Shown one piece after another: positions 32,653-41,945 of a stretch of DNA of 64,000 bases. The notes beneath the pieces are model-generated. The model worked only from the letters and a program-made list of their open reading frames with translations. It had not been told where the DNA came from and did no database searches. Location of the stretch: the IMG/VR virus record IMGVR_UViG_3300028844_005216, positions 1-64,000 of that record. One strand, 5' to 3'. The translations under genes were made by a program, and so were the position numbers. Position 1 is the stretch's first letter; each line of letters starts with the position of its first letter. The DNA comes from a virus.

Positions 32653-33420
32653 TTACTCCTCGCGTTCATCAGAATATCTCATACTCAAATCCATTTGATT
32701 CATATTTTTTCCACCGAATCTCTTTTTAGCATCAAACCATGTCCTAAGTTTATCGTGTTTTATAAAACACGATTCTACCACAAAACTCCTCATCCCCTTT
32801 GGTGTGTTATGATAAAACATATATTCTTCTTGACCACCCCACATTTCATATTCTCTTGTAGAAAAAAGCCAATGACGATCTCTATACTTTTTTATAAATT
32901 CAGAATGAAATCCCAGAAAAAAACCATTTAAAGGAAATCCTGAATGGTTGCCCCAAACATAATTAGTCACTTCGATCACATCACTTCCACGATCATTTCT
33001 AATTTGGGGTGTACATCCGGGCACACCATGTTTATTTGAAACCGGACCATACAAACCATCAGGTTTACAATCAGAATTCCTAATAACATCTACAAATGAA
33101 TTAATCCCATCATCCACTACCAAATCATCATTTAGATTACAAATAACATCACACCCATAATCAAATGCATAATTAACGCCAACATTCCATGCGTATGTCA
33201 AACCACCAATTTTTTGATCAGTTATTTTATAATAAATCATATCATCAGATACACCATCCACAAATTCAAAGTCTAAGGTAGACGAATTGTCGATAACAAA
33301 AATCTTATAATCCGAAGTGATAGAATTTCTTATAGAACGCACCAACCTTTCCAGCATACGCCTTCCAGTAGGTCGATGGTTTTCATCATGGTAGTACGTT
33401 ATCACAAATCCAGAAGTCAT
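32653..33420 (-). CDS. GT2-like glycosyltransferase
   Basis: The 255-residue product follows the GT-A pattern: GFVITYYHDENHR, KIFVIDNSSTLDF, an AWNVGVNYAF helix and the acidic VICNLNDDLVVDDG motif in place of DxD. GGQEEYMF near residue 205 fits the acidic catalytic region. It overlaps the next gene's start by 4 nt. Donor and acceptor unknown. Confidence 0.75.
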   Translation of the reverse strand: MTSGFVITYYHDENHRPTGRRMLERLVRSIRNSITSDYKIFVIDNSSTLDFEFVDGVSDDMIYYKITDQKIGGLTYAWNVGVNYAFDYGCDVICNLNDDLVVDDGINSFVDVIRNSDCKPDGLYGPVSNKHGVPGCTPQIRNDRGSDVIEVTNYVWGNHSGFPLNGFFLGFHSEFIKKYRDRHWLFSTREYEMWGGQEEYMFYHNTPKGMRSFVVESCFIKHDKLRTWFDAKKRFGGKNMNQMDLSMRYSDEREE

Positions 33421-34211
33421 AATATCTTATTAGCCCAACCCGTTATCAAATTCTCCCAATATATAGAATATGCCAAATCTTTTGGGTTATTTTTAACTCT
33501 TTCATATTCCGAATTCAAAAAATCTAAATCAGATAATTGATTCCAATCAGACAGAGCAATGATCGGTGCCTCCAAAAAAGATTCCAAAGGAAACTTGCTC
33601 TTAACAATCGGAACCCGACCAAACCGAATAACCTCCCAAAGTCTATGAGTATCAGCGGGAGCATTTCCTCTAGGACACACCACCATCTTATGGTCCAAAA
33701 TATTCAAAGCATAATCGTAAAAAGATAAGGGAGCATGATCTTGTGGTTTGTTGTAAATATGACAAGTTATATGAGGGAGATTTTGGCAAATTTGTGCAAC
33801 ACGATTCCGACCGAAATAATTACCAAAATTGAAATTGGCATATACTTCTTTTGTAGGATCTCTTTGGGGGGGAGTTTCCAAAGTTTCTTTCTTTAACGTC
33901 CTCCACGGGCCCGGAACAGAACCCTGCATTTCTACAGCACATTCTTCTGTATTCTCTAATCCAAAAGGAACAGGAACAACCAATGGGCTATCTACCTGAA
34001 CAACTTGACAAAACCATTTTTTAAGGCTAGGTGGAGCCATTGACAATAATTCATCAGTAACCGGATAATCACTGTTACCAGAGATTAAAATAAATGGGTC
34101 ATCACGATATTTTGCCTGCTCAAATAAAGATAAAACAAATTCATATTTTCTGAAAAAAATATTCTTGTTATTATCCAATTTGGATAGATCATTAAATCTA
34201 AAAAATTTCAC
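33417..34211 (-). CDS. Exostosin-family glycosyltransferase-like protein
   Basis: The 264-residue product has the GT-B end typical of exostosin-like proteins: MVVCPRGNAPADTHRLWEVI, then RFGRVPIVKSKFPLESFLEA and PIIALSDWNQL. The N-terminal half has short strands (FILISGNSDYPVTDELL). It shares this architecture with the gene at 37406, so the cassette carries two divergent copies. ATGA overlaps link it to both neighbours. Confidence 0.7.
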   Translation of the reverse strand: MKFFRFNDLSKLDNNKNIFFRKYEFVLSLFEQAKYRDDPFILISGNSDYPVTDELLSMAPPSLKKWFCQVVQVDSPLVVPVPFGLENTEECAVEMQGSVPGPWRTLKKETLETPPQRDPTKEVYANFNFGNYFGRNRVAQICQNLPHITCHIYNKPQDHAPLSFYDYALNILDHKMVVCPRGNAPADTHRLWEVIRFGRVPIVKSKFPLESFLEAPIIALSDWNQLSDLDFLNSEYERVKNNPKDLAYSIYWENLITGWANKIL

Positions 34212-35068
34212 AACGACTTTTCCTTTTCTATAATAGTCTTTACAATGTCATCTATAATATACTTATGATCTTCATAAGGACGAGCCGGAAATACATCTAT
34301 AAAAAACCCATCAAGGATCATTTGTTTTTGTTCGGGAGTTAATTTTTTCTGAAACCAAAAATCATAATTAAAATTTGGAATTCCCATCTGAACCATAATA
34401 CTTGCGGTACGATCTATTCTTCGCAGGCTGCGCTGAAGAACAAAATCTGGATGATCTATATGCTTACATTTAATTTTATTTTCTCGAATTAACCAAGCAA
34501 ATAATGATTCATCTGAAAACTCATCAAATATATGTTTGGTACTTTCTTTACCGTCTCGGGGATTATTAATATTAGAAAATTTATTAATAAAATCATCAAA
34601 GGACATTCCTTTATTAATTCCAAACAATTTCCTAAATCCTTGAGAATATGCTGTAGTAAAATACATTGGAAATTTCCCATCAATACCATATGGTCTTCCA
34701 ATGTATCCATTTGCTCCAATGGCTATAAGATCATTGTCAATTAAATAATCTTCTTTAATGCAGGAATTTAACCAATCAAAATTAATAAGAAATTGGTCAA
34801 TATCCATAAGTGTAAAAAGAGATTCTTCATCATCTAACTGAGAAACCAAAAAACTTCTTCCTAATTTAGCCTGAATTCCAGAAGCAAATCCATCAAGAAG
34901 TGGAAAAATCTCTACTTTTTCTATATTCAAATGGCTCCAAGGATGCGTATCTTTGTCTGTCACATACGAAACATAGACCTTATGCCCCAACTCTATATAA
35001 AAAGAAGCAGCCTTCTCTAAGAAAGAGAAATAAGTAGGATCATCATTTACAGATAGAACAATATTCAT
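34208..35068 (-). CDS. Putative glycosyltransferase, unclassified
   Basis: The 286-residue product starts with MNIVLSVNDDPTYFSFLEKA and has FTLMDIDQFLINFDWL, where the D-I-D resembles a GT-A DxD in the expected place. ANGYIGRPYGIDGKFPMYFT follows. No family is assigned with confidence; the call relies on these features and the surroundings. A TGAGGAAC site precedes the ATG, 9 nt after the stop of the frameshifted upstream gene. Confidence 0.5.
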   Translation of the reverse strand: MNIVLSVNDDPTYFSFLEKAASFYIELGHKVYVSYVTDKDTHPWSHLNIEKVEIFPLLDGFASGIQAKLGRSFLVSQLDDEESLFTLMDIDQFLINFDWLNSCIKEDYLIDNDLIAIGANGYIGRPYGIDGKFPMYFTTAYSQGFRKLFGINKGMSFDDFINKFSNINNPRDGKESTKHIFDEFSDESLFAWLIRENKIKCKHIDHPDFVLQRSLRRIDRTASIMVQMGIPNFNYDFWFQKKLTPEQKQMILDGFFIDVFPARPYEDHKYIIDDIVKTIIEKEKSL

Positions 35069-35077
35069 TATAGTTCC

Positions 35078-35685
35078 TCACCTATATTCTATGGGAATAT
35101 AAATATTATTATCACTAAGTATTGATTCAATATCTAATGTTGTAATGATACCATTCAAATGAGCAAACTCATGCTGCCCCAGCCAACCATTTGCCCGCAA
35201 AAGTGCTGCATTAACATTAGGATTTTTACCTTAGAATTTATATGGTTTTTAAATTTATCAAAATCATCATCATTGTATACATCTCCTCTAAAATGCGTAA
35301 TCTTATTTGTGTTGTGTTCATATTGATTTATTTGGTCTGAGGATTTTACTTTAGTAAATTTAGATTCTATTGTTGGATTAATTTTGTTAATATCAAAGGC
35401 ATACAGATTTGAGTGGTTCAAAAAATTAGAAACTTGATAGAATGTTTTCAAAACAGAAACCCCTACCTCTACATAATTAATTTCTTTGGTTTCAAAATAT
35501 GTCTGCAAATACAACATCAAATCAACATAAGTAATCTCACGATCTATAGACAAATCAATTAAATTCCTAACCTGTGGAGGCAATCCATAATTATCAGAAC
35601 TGGCGTGATAATCTTCATCAGTTATAAAGGATTCTACAGATTCTAATGTCTTGCGATTAATATCAATAACTCCAGACATATTCAT
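35078..35685 (-). CDS. Methyltransferase-like protein interrupted by a -1 shift
   Basis: The frame from 35685 stops at 35155 after 176 residues, but its last 22 residues look out of frame. Shifting -1 at an A5 run (35223-35227) gives VKNPNVNAALLRANGWLGQH and continues to a TGA at 35078, for about 202 residues and a 9-nt gap to the next start. EINYVEVGVSVLKTFYQVSN and SNLYAFDINKINPTIE suggest a Rossmann methyltransferase. This may be a real frameshift mutation, a sequencing indel in the homopolymer, or programmed slippage. Confidence 0.55.
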
Positions 35686-36395
35686 AACAATTTACTCCTA
35701 TGGTGATATATCAACTGCTCATTTTCTAATATCACTCCAGACTTAAATCCCCATTGAGTAATATCTGAGTATATATATGCGTCATACTTTCTGCATAATA
35801 AACTAAAGATTGACTGATCGTGTCTATGATCTTCAAAGTCAGAAAAGTTTTCTTGATAGACATTTTCCGAATCCGTAATCGAAGACTCAACACAACACGC
35901 ACTTAACCACTGATTTATAAAATCAAGCGAAAAGTCATTTTTACAAATCGCAATAAAACTAGCCATTACTTGAGGAAGGTCTGCATATTTATTCACGTTC
36001 AAGTTGTAAAAGCAATCACCCTTAGTCCATCTGGAATTTTTATGAAAATCTTCAAGTTGAAATCCAACTATTCCTCTGCTTTCATTGACACACTTATCAA
36101 AAATAGGATCAAATGAATTTATAAAAACGGAAGCACTATCCGCATATACAACAACATCACCACATTCGACCTCTTCAAGAGCATCTAAAATTATATAAGG
36201 TTTCCACAACCAATAACCAGCACCACGTTTACTACTCAATATATTATGATACTCTTGTAAAAAAGTTTCGTCTATAAGACTAGGATCGTATTCAAAAACA
36301 TCATCAAAATTACCTGTCTCTAAAGCAGACTCAGAATTTATGTGTTGTGTTTTTTTATAATCTTCTGTTGCATAATTAACCAGAATTCTTTTCAT
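35682..36395 (-). CDS. Putative glycosyltransferase (WLWKPYI family)
   Basis: The 237-residue product carries KRGAGYWLWKPYIILDALEE (56-75) followed by GDVVVYADSAS, where A-D-S takes the place of a DxD motif. Such KR-G-GYWxWKP proteins occur in capsule and LPS clusters. A C-terminal EDHRHDQSIFSLLCRKYD helix follows. The ATG at 36395 is chosen; the frame extends only to a TTG upstream. It overlaps the next gene by 4 nt. Confidence 0.65.
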   Translation of the reverse strand: MKRILVNYATEDYKKTQHINSESALETGNFDDVFEYDPSLIDETFLQEYHNILSSKRGAGYWLWKPYIILDALEEVECGDVVVYADSASVFINSFDPIFDKCVNESRGIVGFQLEDFHKNSRWTKGDCFYNLNVNKYADLPQVMASFIAICKNDFSLDFINQWLSACCVESSITDSENVYQENFSDFEDHRHDQSIFSLLCRKYDAYIYSDITQWGFKSGVILENEQLIYHHRSKLL

Positions 36396-36416
36396 ATTCA
36401 AAGAAGCTCCTTAGTA

Positions 36417-37406
36417 TCACTTTCTCCAAAAAGAATACATTTTTGTTTCTAATTCATAATCAACATTTTTAACTTCTCTCTCAGGCTGATCCATAGCCCA
36501 AATAAACATTTCTCTAAATGTAGATTCTAAATCCGTTTCATCTCTAAACGATAAAAGATTTTTTGCTTTTGTTTGATCAGAATATGCAAACTTAACTTCA
36601 TTTCTAGGTTCATGATGGACAATTTTTGAATCGTATCCATAGTCACGCCCAATTCTCTGAATCATTTTTGCTGCATCCAAAATTGTAATTTTTTCATCTG
36701 CACCAATATTGAATATTTCAGAATCATGATAAAACATCAAATCATAAAAAGGCTTCATGTAATATCGAATGTCTGAGAATGATCTCTCTTGCAAACCATC
36801 ACCGAAAACCGTAATGTCTTCCCCCGCAAGCAGTTTTCTAATCCAAATACCTATTACGTTTCGGTATCTGTCCCAGATATTTTGCTTCACTCCAATTACA
36901 TTGTGTGGTCTTACGATAGAATACCTAAGTCCAAAATGATCAAATGCAGACTTCAAATCATGTTCAACGGCAAACTTTGCAATTCCATACGGATCTTCCG
37001 GTTCCGGTTTCATGTCTTCCGTGAATGGTGGATTTTGACCACCATAAACTGCCATAGAAGATGTGAAGATTATCTTTTTAACCTGATACTTCACGCACAG
37101 GTTTATCACATTCACAGAACACAAAACATTATTAGTGTAGTTGAAATTGCGAATCCAATGAGAAAGACCTTCTGCTGCATATGCAGCAAAATGAAAAACA
37201 TAATCAATGTTTTCATTCAAAAATATCTCCTCTAAGGAATCCCGATCACACAAATCAATTTCATAGAAATGGAGTCTTGGATCTACAAAAGATCGGTATC
37301 CTCCAGACAAATTATCTATACCAACAACACCAATACCATTGTCTAAAAGATATTTTGAAAAATGACCTCCCAATAGACCAGCACATCCTGTCACTAAAAC
37401 TTTCAT
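36417..37406 (-). CDS. NAD-dependent sugar epimerase/dehydratase (GalE-like)
   Basis: The 329-residue extended SDR has GCAGLLG (7-13), D31 for NAD ribose binding (VVGIDNLSGG), FHFAAYAAEG, TSSMAVYGG (115-123), DPYGIAK with Y140 and K144, and VRPHNVIG. It fits UDP-glucose 4-epimerase-like enzymes, so it likely makes a nucleotide-sugar donor for the cassette. The exact substrate is unknown. The ATG at 37406 overlaps the previous stop. Confidence 0.8.
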   Translation of the reverse strand: MKVLVTGCAGLLGGHFSKYLLDNGIGVVGIDNLSGGYRSFVDPRLHFYEIDLCDRDSLEEIFLNENIDYVFHFAAYAAEGLSHWIRNFNYTNNVLCSVNVINLCVKYQVKKIIFTSSMAVYGGQNPPFTEDMKPEPEDPYGIAKFAVEHDLKSAFDHFGLRYSIVRPHNVIGVKQNIWDRYRNVIGIWIRKLLAGEDITVFGDGLQERSFSDIRYYMKPFYDLMFYHDSEIFNIGADEKITILDAAKMIQRIGRDYGYDSKIVHHEPRNEVKFAYSDQTKAKNLLSFRDETDLESTFREMFIWAMDQPEREVKNVDYELETKMYSFWRK

Positions 37407-38305
37407 CAACAACTCTCCAAAAAATAGCCCATTTTATGAGTCCAATAAGACAATTTAATCTTATTCATATCATAATCATTTTGAATCTTTCGCTTTGAAA
37501 TTTTTTCATATTCTAATTGTAAATACTCAAAATTCAAATCATCCCAATCCTTTACAGCCAAAATGGGCAAATCTTGATACAATTCCGATATAGGGGATTT
37601 TTCTACAATTGGAATACAATCGAGATATAATGCCTCCCAAGTCCTGTGACAATCTACCCCGGCACCGGGAGGAGACATGATATATTTACAGTTAATCATT
37701 TCATCGTAAACAAAGGGTGATGTTTCAGAAATTTTTATTTTTCCATCGACATTTGAAGTTTTCCAATACTCATTTAATGGGGCAGTATATGGAAAATTAT
37801 GACAAAAGGAACTCCATTCATTATTAGAATTATTATATAAATTTGATCTGGTGGGGGTGTGGTCCAAAAAATTAACACCAACCCAGTGATCTCTATTATG
37901 AAAATCAATTTTATGATCTAAAAGATAATTACTCAAAGAATTTTTTTGCCCATAATGATTTAAACCGATAGGAATTGCTGAAATTTTATCATGACCCCCT
38001 TCAGGGATATTCCATGCAAAAATGTGCCTGAGATTTGGGTTTTGCAAAACCCCAAAATCCAAAAAATATTCATCAGACTCGATAATAATTAATACGAACG
38101 GAACATTTATTTTATTGACACATTCGCTAAAAAAGAAGTTCAAAATATTCTGATAACCAGTTAAGCACACAAAAACAGTTCCAGTTAATTCATGAAAATC
38201 AATATCATTAATATTACTAAAATCTCTGGTGTGAACAATACAATCTTTCTGATTCTTAACCCAATTCACAATTCCAACTTCAGATATAAGATCAACCACA
38301 ATCAA
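37406..38305 (-). CDS. Exostosin-family glycosyltransferase-like protein
   Basis: The 299-residue product ends in the same kind of block as the 33417 gene: YIMSPPGAGVDCHRTWEALY, then LDCIPIVEKSPISELYQDLP and ILAVKDWDDL. The N-terminal half has GTVFVCLTGYQ and a SAIPIGLNHYG motif. The start is a TTG overlapping the previous TGA (TTGA), with AGGGG just upstream; an internal GTG (38299) is the alternative. Likely GT-B enzyme; acceptor unknown. Confidence 0.7.
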   Translation of the reverse strand: MIVVDLISEVGIVNWVKNQKDCIVHTRDFSNINDIDFHELTGTVFVCLTGYQNILNFFFSECVNKINVPFVLIIIESDEYFLDFGVLQNPNLRHIFAWNIPEGGHDKISAIPIGLNHYGQKNSLSNYLLDHKIDFHNRDHWVGVNFLDHTPTRSNLYNNSNNEWSSFCHNFPYTAPLNEYWKTSNVDGKIKISETSPFVYDEMINCKYIMSPPGAGVDCHRTWEALYLDCIPIVEKSPISELYQDLPILAVKDWDDLNFEYLQLEYEKISKRKIQNDYDMNKIKLSYWTHKMGYFLESC

Positions 38306-39003
38306 ACCCCTAACCCAAAGTTGTTTGCCTTGCGTTCGTAGAACAACTTCTCATCATGAATACGATCCTCATCATTATCATTATCTATGTATAACTGATC
38401 ATACCCACTCTTTGCCCCATCATATCCATTTGAGTGTGTCCAGTCTGGGTGCTGATGCTTGAATATTGGTTCAGGGATAAATGCTAATTTATCAAGACGA
38501 TCAGCAACTTCTGTAAACTCATTGTCGCACCAAAAGGTAATGTATTCTGGATAATAGATGTAGTTGAATCGTTCATAATAGGGCTTTCCCATGATACACA
38601 TTGTATCGGTCCTATTGTTGTATCCATCATAAAACCAAAGCACCCCATCTCCGTCATCATAACAAACATCAAGTTCCTGAACGATTACGTCATCCCAACC
38701 TTTCTGTAAGACTTCCCAGTCATCAGAAGGCTGCATTAGAATATCGTAATCCGAAGAAACCTTTTCAATATCCCGATTTACAGAACCAATCTTTCCAGCA
38801 CGTTCATCGAAAAAATACGAAAGATTGTCATATGATTCAAGGCGCTTAATTGTTTCGGGAGTATTCATAGTCTCGTCATCATTGTCACACGAAATTAGAT
38901 AATGACAATCATGGTCCCCAGACTGTGAATTAACAAACTGATCCAACACATTAAAAAATGTGTCATGTCTTCCGCGAGTCGGAAACTTTACCAACAACTT
39001 CAT
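38302..39003 (-). CDS. GT2-like glycosyltransferase
   Basis: The 233-residue product begins MKLLVKFPTRGRHDTFFNVL, the start seen in phage and bacterial GT-A proteins, and has ISCDNDDETMNTP, KIGSVNRDIEKV and ILMQPSDDWEVLQKGW, where S-D-D-W takes the DxD place. A C-terminal HPDWTHSNGYDGAK follows. Metal binding is plausible. ATGA overlaps flank it. Confidence 0.7.
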   Translation of the reverse strand: MKLLVKFPTRGRHDTFFNVLDQFVNSQSGDHDCHYLISCDNDDETMNTPETIKRLESYDNLSYFFDERAGKIGSVNRDIEKVSSDYDILMQPSDDWEVLQKGWDDVIVQELDVCYDDGDGVLWFYDGYNNRTDTMCIMGKPYYERFNYIYYPEYITFWCDNEFTEVADRLDKLAFIPEPIFKHQHPDWTHSNGYDGAKSGYDQLYIDNDNDEDRIHDEKLFYERKANNFGLGV

Positions 39004-39920
39004 ATCATATTCTCCAAAACATATTCACCCTTTTTCTGACCATCCCAAATCTGTGGAAGTGAAACAAAAGGCAAATCAGAAATTTTCACACCAGACAAAA
39101 TCTGATAGATTTCTTTTTGTATTTCCTTCTCCAAAAACCCGTCAACGTCAAAGGGCCACCCTTTGTTCGGGTCCAGAGAATGTTCTTGTCGCGACGACGA
39201 CTGATCATCTAAACAATCATACACATATATATCATTACAATCTGTGCCCACAAATTTCATCTCATCTCTAAGATGAGCAGCAACACCCTGACATAAAAAT
39301 GGATAGTCATCAGCCAATCCAATATCATCCAAATAACGCAGTTCACATTCTACTGCTTTATTAGACAGACAAAGAGGAGGCTCTCCACCGGGGCATGTTT
39401 GCCCGTCCCAAAGAATTTTTGAGGGTAATCCGAATCGCTGATCAAAAAAAGAATGAATGTATATTCCATCAGCTATTTGAAAATTAATTCTTGGGTCCAG
39501 ATCGGCTGGAGGATTTCGGCGTACAGTATCAACGAATGGACAGGTGCCACTGAGATAATCGAAATTGGATTCATCATGTATTTTCTTGACACAATCCAAT
39601 GCCATCGGATAATAATAATCGTCTCCGTCGATACCCATCACATGAGTATAATCACGGTCTTTGTAAATATCTCGATATACATCATAACGAGCATTATGAC
39701 CCTTACCACTCTTCCCATTAGATGCTGTATCAAATACATCATACTCACTGAAAGTAGCTTTGACTTGGGAAGTGTATTCATCATCAAGAGAGTTCACGAC
39801 GACCACAATATCATGATCAAACTCAACTGAATCTTGAGCCTCAATAGACCAGACACACCTTTCCAAATGAGAAATGGAAACAGAAGGAGAAGCCAACGGC
39901 ATAACACAAACATTTTTCAT
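39000..39920 (-). CDS. GT-A-like glycosyltransferase, copy 1
   Basis: The 306-residue product has SHLERCVWSIEAQDSVEFDH, DIVVVVNSLDDEYT and HVMGIDGDDYYYPMALD (93-109), whose D-G-D-D is a good DxD. FVGTDCNDIYVYDCLDD and a C-terminal PQIWDGQKKGEYVLENMI follow. It is paralogous to its upstream neighbour with collinear motifs. Activity inferred; substrate unknown. Confidence 0.65.
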   Translation of the reverse strand: MKNVCVMPLASPSVSISHLERCVWSIEAQDSVEFDHDIVVVVNSLDDEYTSQVKATFSEYDVFDTASNGKSGKGHNARYDVYRDIYKDRDYTHVMGIDGDDYYYPMALDCVKKIHDESNFDYLSGTCPFVDTVRRNPPADLDPRINFQIADGIYIHSFFDQRFGLPSKILWDGQTCPGGEPPLCLSNKAVECELRYLDDIGLADDYPFLCQGVAAHLRDEMKFVGTDCNDIYVYDCLDDQSSSRQEHSLDPNKGWPFDVDGFLEKEIQKEIYQILSGVKISDLPFVSLPQIWDGQKKGEYVLENMI

Positions 39921-40837
39921 GGAAGTTCATTCCTCGCAGCAAACTCACACTTTTCCCTATGCGACCAAACTTGCGGCATTGTCACATATGGAAAAAATTG
40001 ACGAGTAATTCCAGCGAGCTTTTGATACTCTTCGGCGTTCATTTCCGAGTAAACTAAACCGTTAACATCAAAAGGATAACCTTTCTCTTCATCATATTTT
40101 TCAGAATCAAACTTAGTCTCTTCGGTATAATCCTGAACATATATTTCATTACAGTCTGTACTGACAAATGTAAGCTCTTTGTTCAAGTGATGAGTAATTG
40201 CATCAAGAGTAAGGAAGTATCCCGCAATATCGTGATTTCCCTCCAATGTTTTCAATCCAACTTCAACTGCCTTCGACGAAGCACATAGAGGAAAATCTTC
40301 TCCATTCATATTCTCACCATCCCAAAATAGAAACGGAAAAACGGGAAGACGATTATCAATGAAAGACCACAACCAACGCTTTGGTTGATATGGATAAACT
40401 TTTCTTGGATCTTCTCGATGTGGGGGAATTGGTCGAATGGAGTCTACATGATGAGCCATACCACTCAAATAATCAAAACCAGACTTCTCATGAATCTCAT
40501 TCAACAGATCAAATGACATTGGATAAAAGTAATCGGAGGTTTTGATGATCGAAATATGGGACCACTCACAATCACCACGATGATCCGCATAATGTTTCAA
40601 ACAAGAATTGATTCCATTACCAAAGAAACCATCACCCTTCGTATTGAATACAACATACTCTTCGGGAACTGCATTCTTTACTAATTCATAAAAATCAGAA
40701 TCTTCGGTTTGGCAATTTACAACGACATCAAATTCAACACTTGTAGGCTGATTATCAATAGACCAGAGACACCGCTCAATTTTATTTTTATTGTCATTAT
40801 CTGTTACAAGAATGTATACTGCCAACTTCTCAATCAT
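39917..40837 (-). CDS. GT-A-like glycosyltransferase, copy 2 (altered DxD)
   Basis: The 306-residue product aligns by eye with copy 1: KIERCLWSIDNQPTSVEFDV, LLNEIHEKSGFDYLSG, FVSTDCNEIYVQDYTEE, and PQVWSHREKCEFA. At the DxD place it reads SIIKTSDYFYP rather than GIDGDDYYYP, so metal binding may be lost or changed. The ATG at 40837 has GAGGGG 9 nt upstream, which rules out the longer in-frame start. Confidence 0.65.
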   Translation of the reverse strand: MIEKLAVYILVTDNDNKNKIERCLWSIDNQPTSVEFDVVVNCQTEDSDFYELVKNAVPEEYVVFNTKGDGFFGNGINSCLKHYADHRGDCEWSHISIIKTSDYFYPMSFDLLNEIHEKSGFDYLSGMAHHVDSIRPIPPHREDPRKVYPYQPKRWLWSFIDNRLPVFPFLFWDGENMNGEDFPLCASSKAVEVGLKTLEGNHDIAGYFLTLDAITHHLNKELTFVSTDCNEIYVQDYTEETKFDSEKYDEEKGYPFDVNGLVYSEMNAEEYQKLAGITRQFFPYVTMPQVWSHREKCEFAARNELP

Positions 40838-41793
40838 TATAATAATCCCCTCAAAAGACCATTCCATTTACCAACACACATATCCATACTATAGAAATAA
40901 TTATAGTATGTAGCCTGCATGGTCAACGATGCCTGAACACGATCTGTCCAGAAGGTGTTAAGCGCGTTGGTCAGATAGTGGTAGTGAGTGGCAGCGTGTT
41001 GCTGAATGTCAGGACTCCACGGATACATGTGAGCAAAGTCCTTACACGTTTCCGGCAACGCACCATAGTTTGGAACCACTGCCATACATCCTGCTGCCAT
41101 TGATTCAATTGCAACAAGACACGAAGTTTCAAGGTATGTGGAGGGGTATGCGAGGATGTGTGTCTTCAACAATGCCTTACGAATCTCATCGTTTGAAACT
41201 GTCCCGTGATAATTAACACACTTCAGCTCTTCAAGACGTTCATAGAGTTCCTTAAATTCGGGATGCTCATCTTGCTCATCTCTACCGTATAACTTGAAGC
41301 TGGAATATACATCAATTTCAAAATCATTTCTAGCATCCTGCATCACGCGAGCAACAGACTCTAGGATATTAAGACCGCGATGGGGGGTGGAGAAATAGAC
41401 AATTCGTGCCTTTCCGTCCTTGGGCTTCTCGTGTTCCTCAATGGGATTAATGCAATTCGGAATGACAACAGACTTTTCGTAAGGGACGCCGAGCTTCTGA
41501 TGAAACTCCCACAATGCCCAATTACTAGGAAAAACGAATCGTTCAAACATATCACGATTCTCTTCGTATTTGAGATGTTCAGATTCAGGGTCTTCCGCAA
41601 GATCATGAAGCCAAAGAATCTTTTTGCGAGAATCCCCAACATGTTCTTCGCGAACTCGTTGCGGTACTATAAGAAATTCATCCTTTAGATCATCATCAAT
41701 ACGGTCTAAAACTCGATTATAAATCAGCTCCGTACCACCCATAGGTGTAGATGATTCCTGATTAATCTGAAACTCGAAACTATCTGTTGGCAT
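40837..41793 (-). CDS. GT4-like glycosyltransferase
   Basis: The 318-residue product has a GT-B layout: GGTELIYNRVLDRID near the N-terminus, ARIVYFSTPHRGLNILESVA, NYHGTVSNDEIRKALLKTHI and YPSTYLETSCLVAIESMAAG, with the E-x7-E type glutamates of GT4 enzymes, then VVPNYGALPETCK. It is the first gene of the 13-gene cassette. Only ~50 nt separate its start from the terminator of the preceding gene, with a TATACT-like -10 between (TATATACTACC). Confidence 0.8.
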   Translation of the reverse strand: MPTDSFEFQINQESSTPMGGTELIYNRVLDRIDDDLKDEFLIVPQRVREEHVGDSRKKILWLHDLAEDPESEHLKYEENRDMFERFVFPSNWALWEFHQKLGVPYEKSVVIPNCINPIEEHEKPKDGKARIVYFSTPHRGLNILESVARVMQDARNDFEIDVYSSFKLYGRDEQDEHPEFKELYERLEELKCVNYHGTVSNDEIRKALLKTHILAYPSTYLETSCLVAIESMAAGCMAVVPNYGALPETCKDFAHMYPWSPDIQQHAATHYHYLTNALNTFWTDRVQASLTMQATYYNYFYSMDMCVGKWNGLLRGLL

Positions 41794-41841
41794 GATATTA
41801 TATGCTCCTCATCAATTCATCATGTATGGTAGTATATAGGC

Positions 41842-41901
41842 AAAAAAAGAGGGGGCAGAACGATGAGTCTCTCTGGACTTACTTAATCGTTCTACCCCCT
41901 C
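41842..41901 (-). terminator. Strong rho-independent terminator
   Basis: Minus strand: GAGGGGGTAGAACGAT pairs over 16 bp (one G-U) with ATCGTTCTGCCCCCTC around a 21-nt loop, followed by T7. It ends the transcript of the small DNA-binding protein gene and separates it from the sugar cassette. Confidence 0.92.
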
Positions 41902-41945
41902 GATTTAATTCAATCTAGACTAGAGAAGACTGAATTTATATAAGA

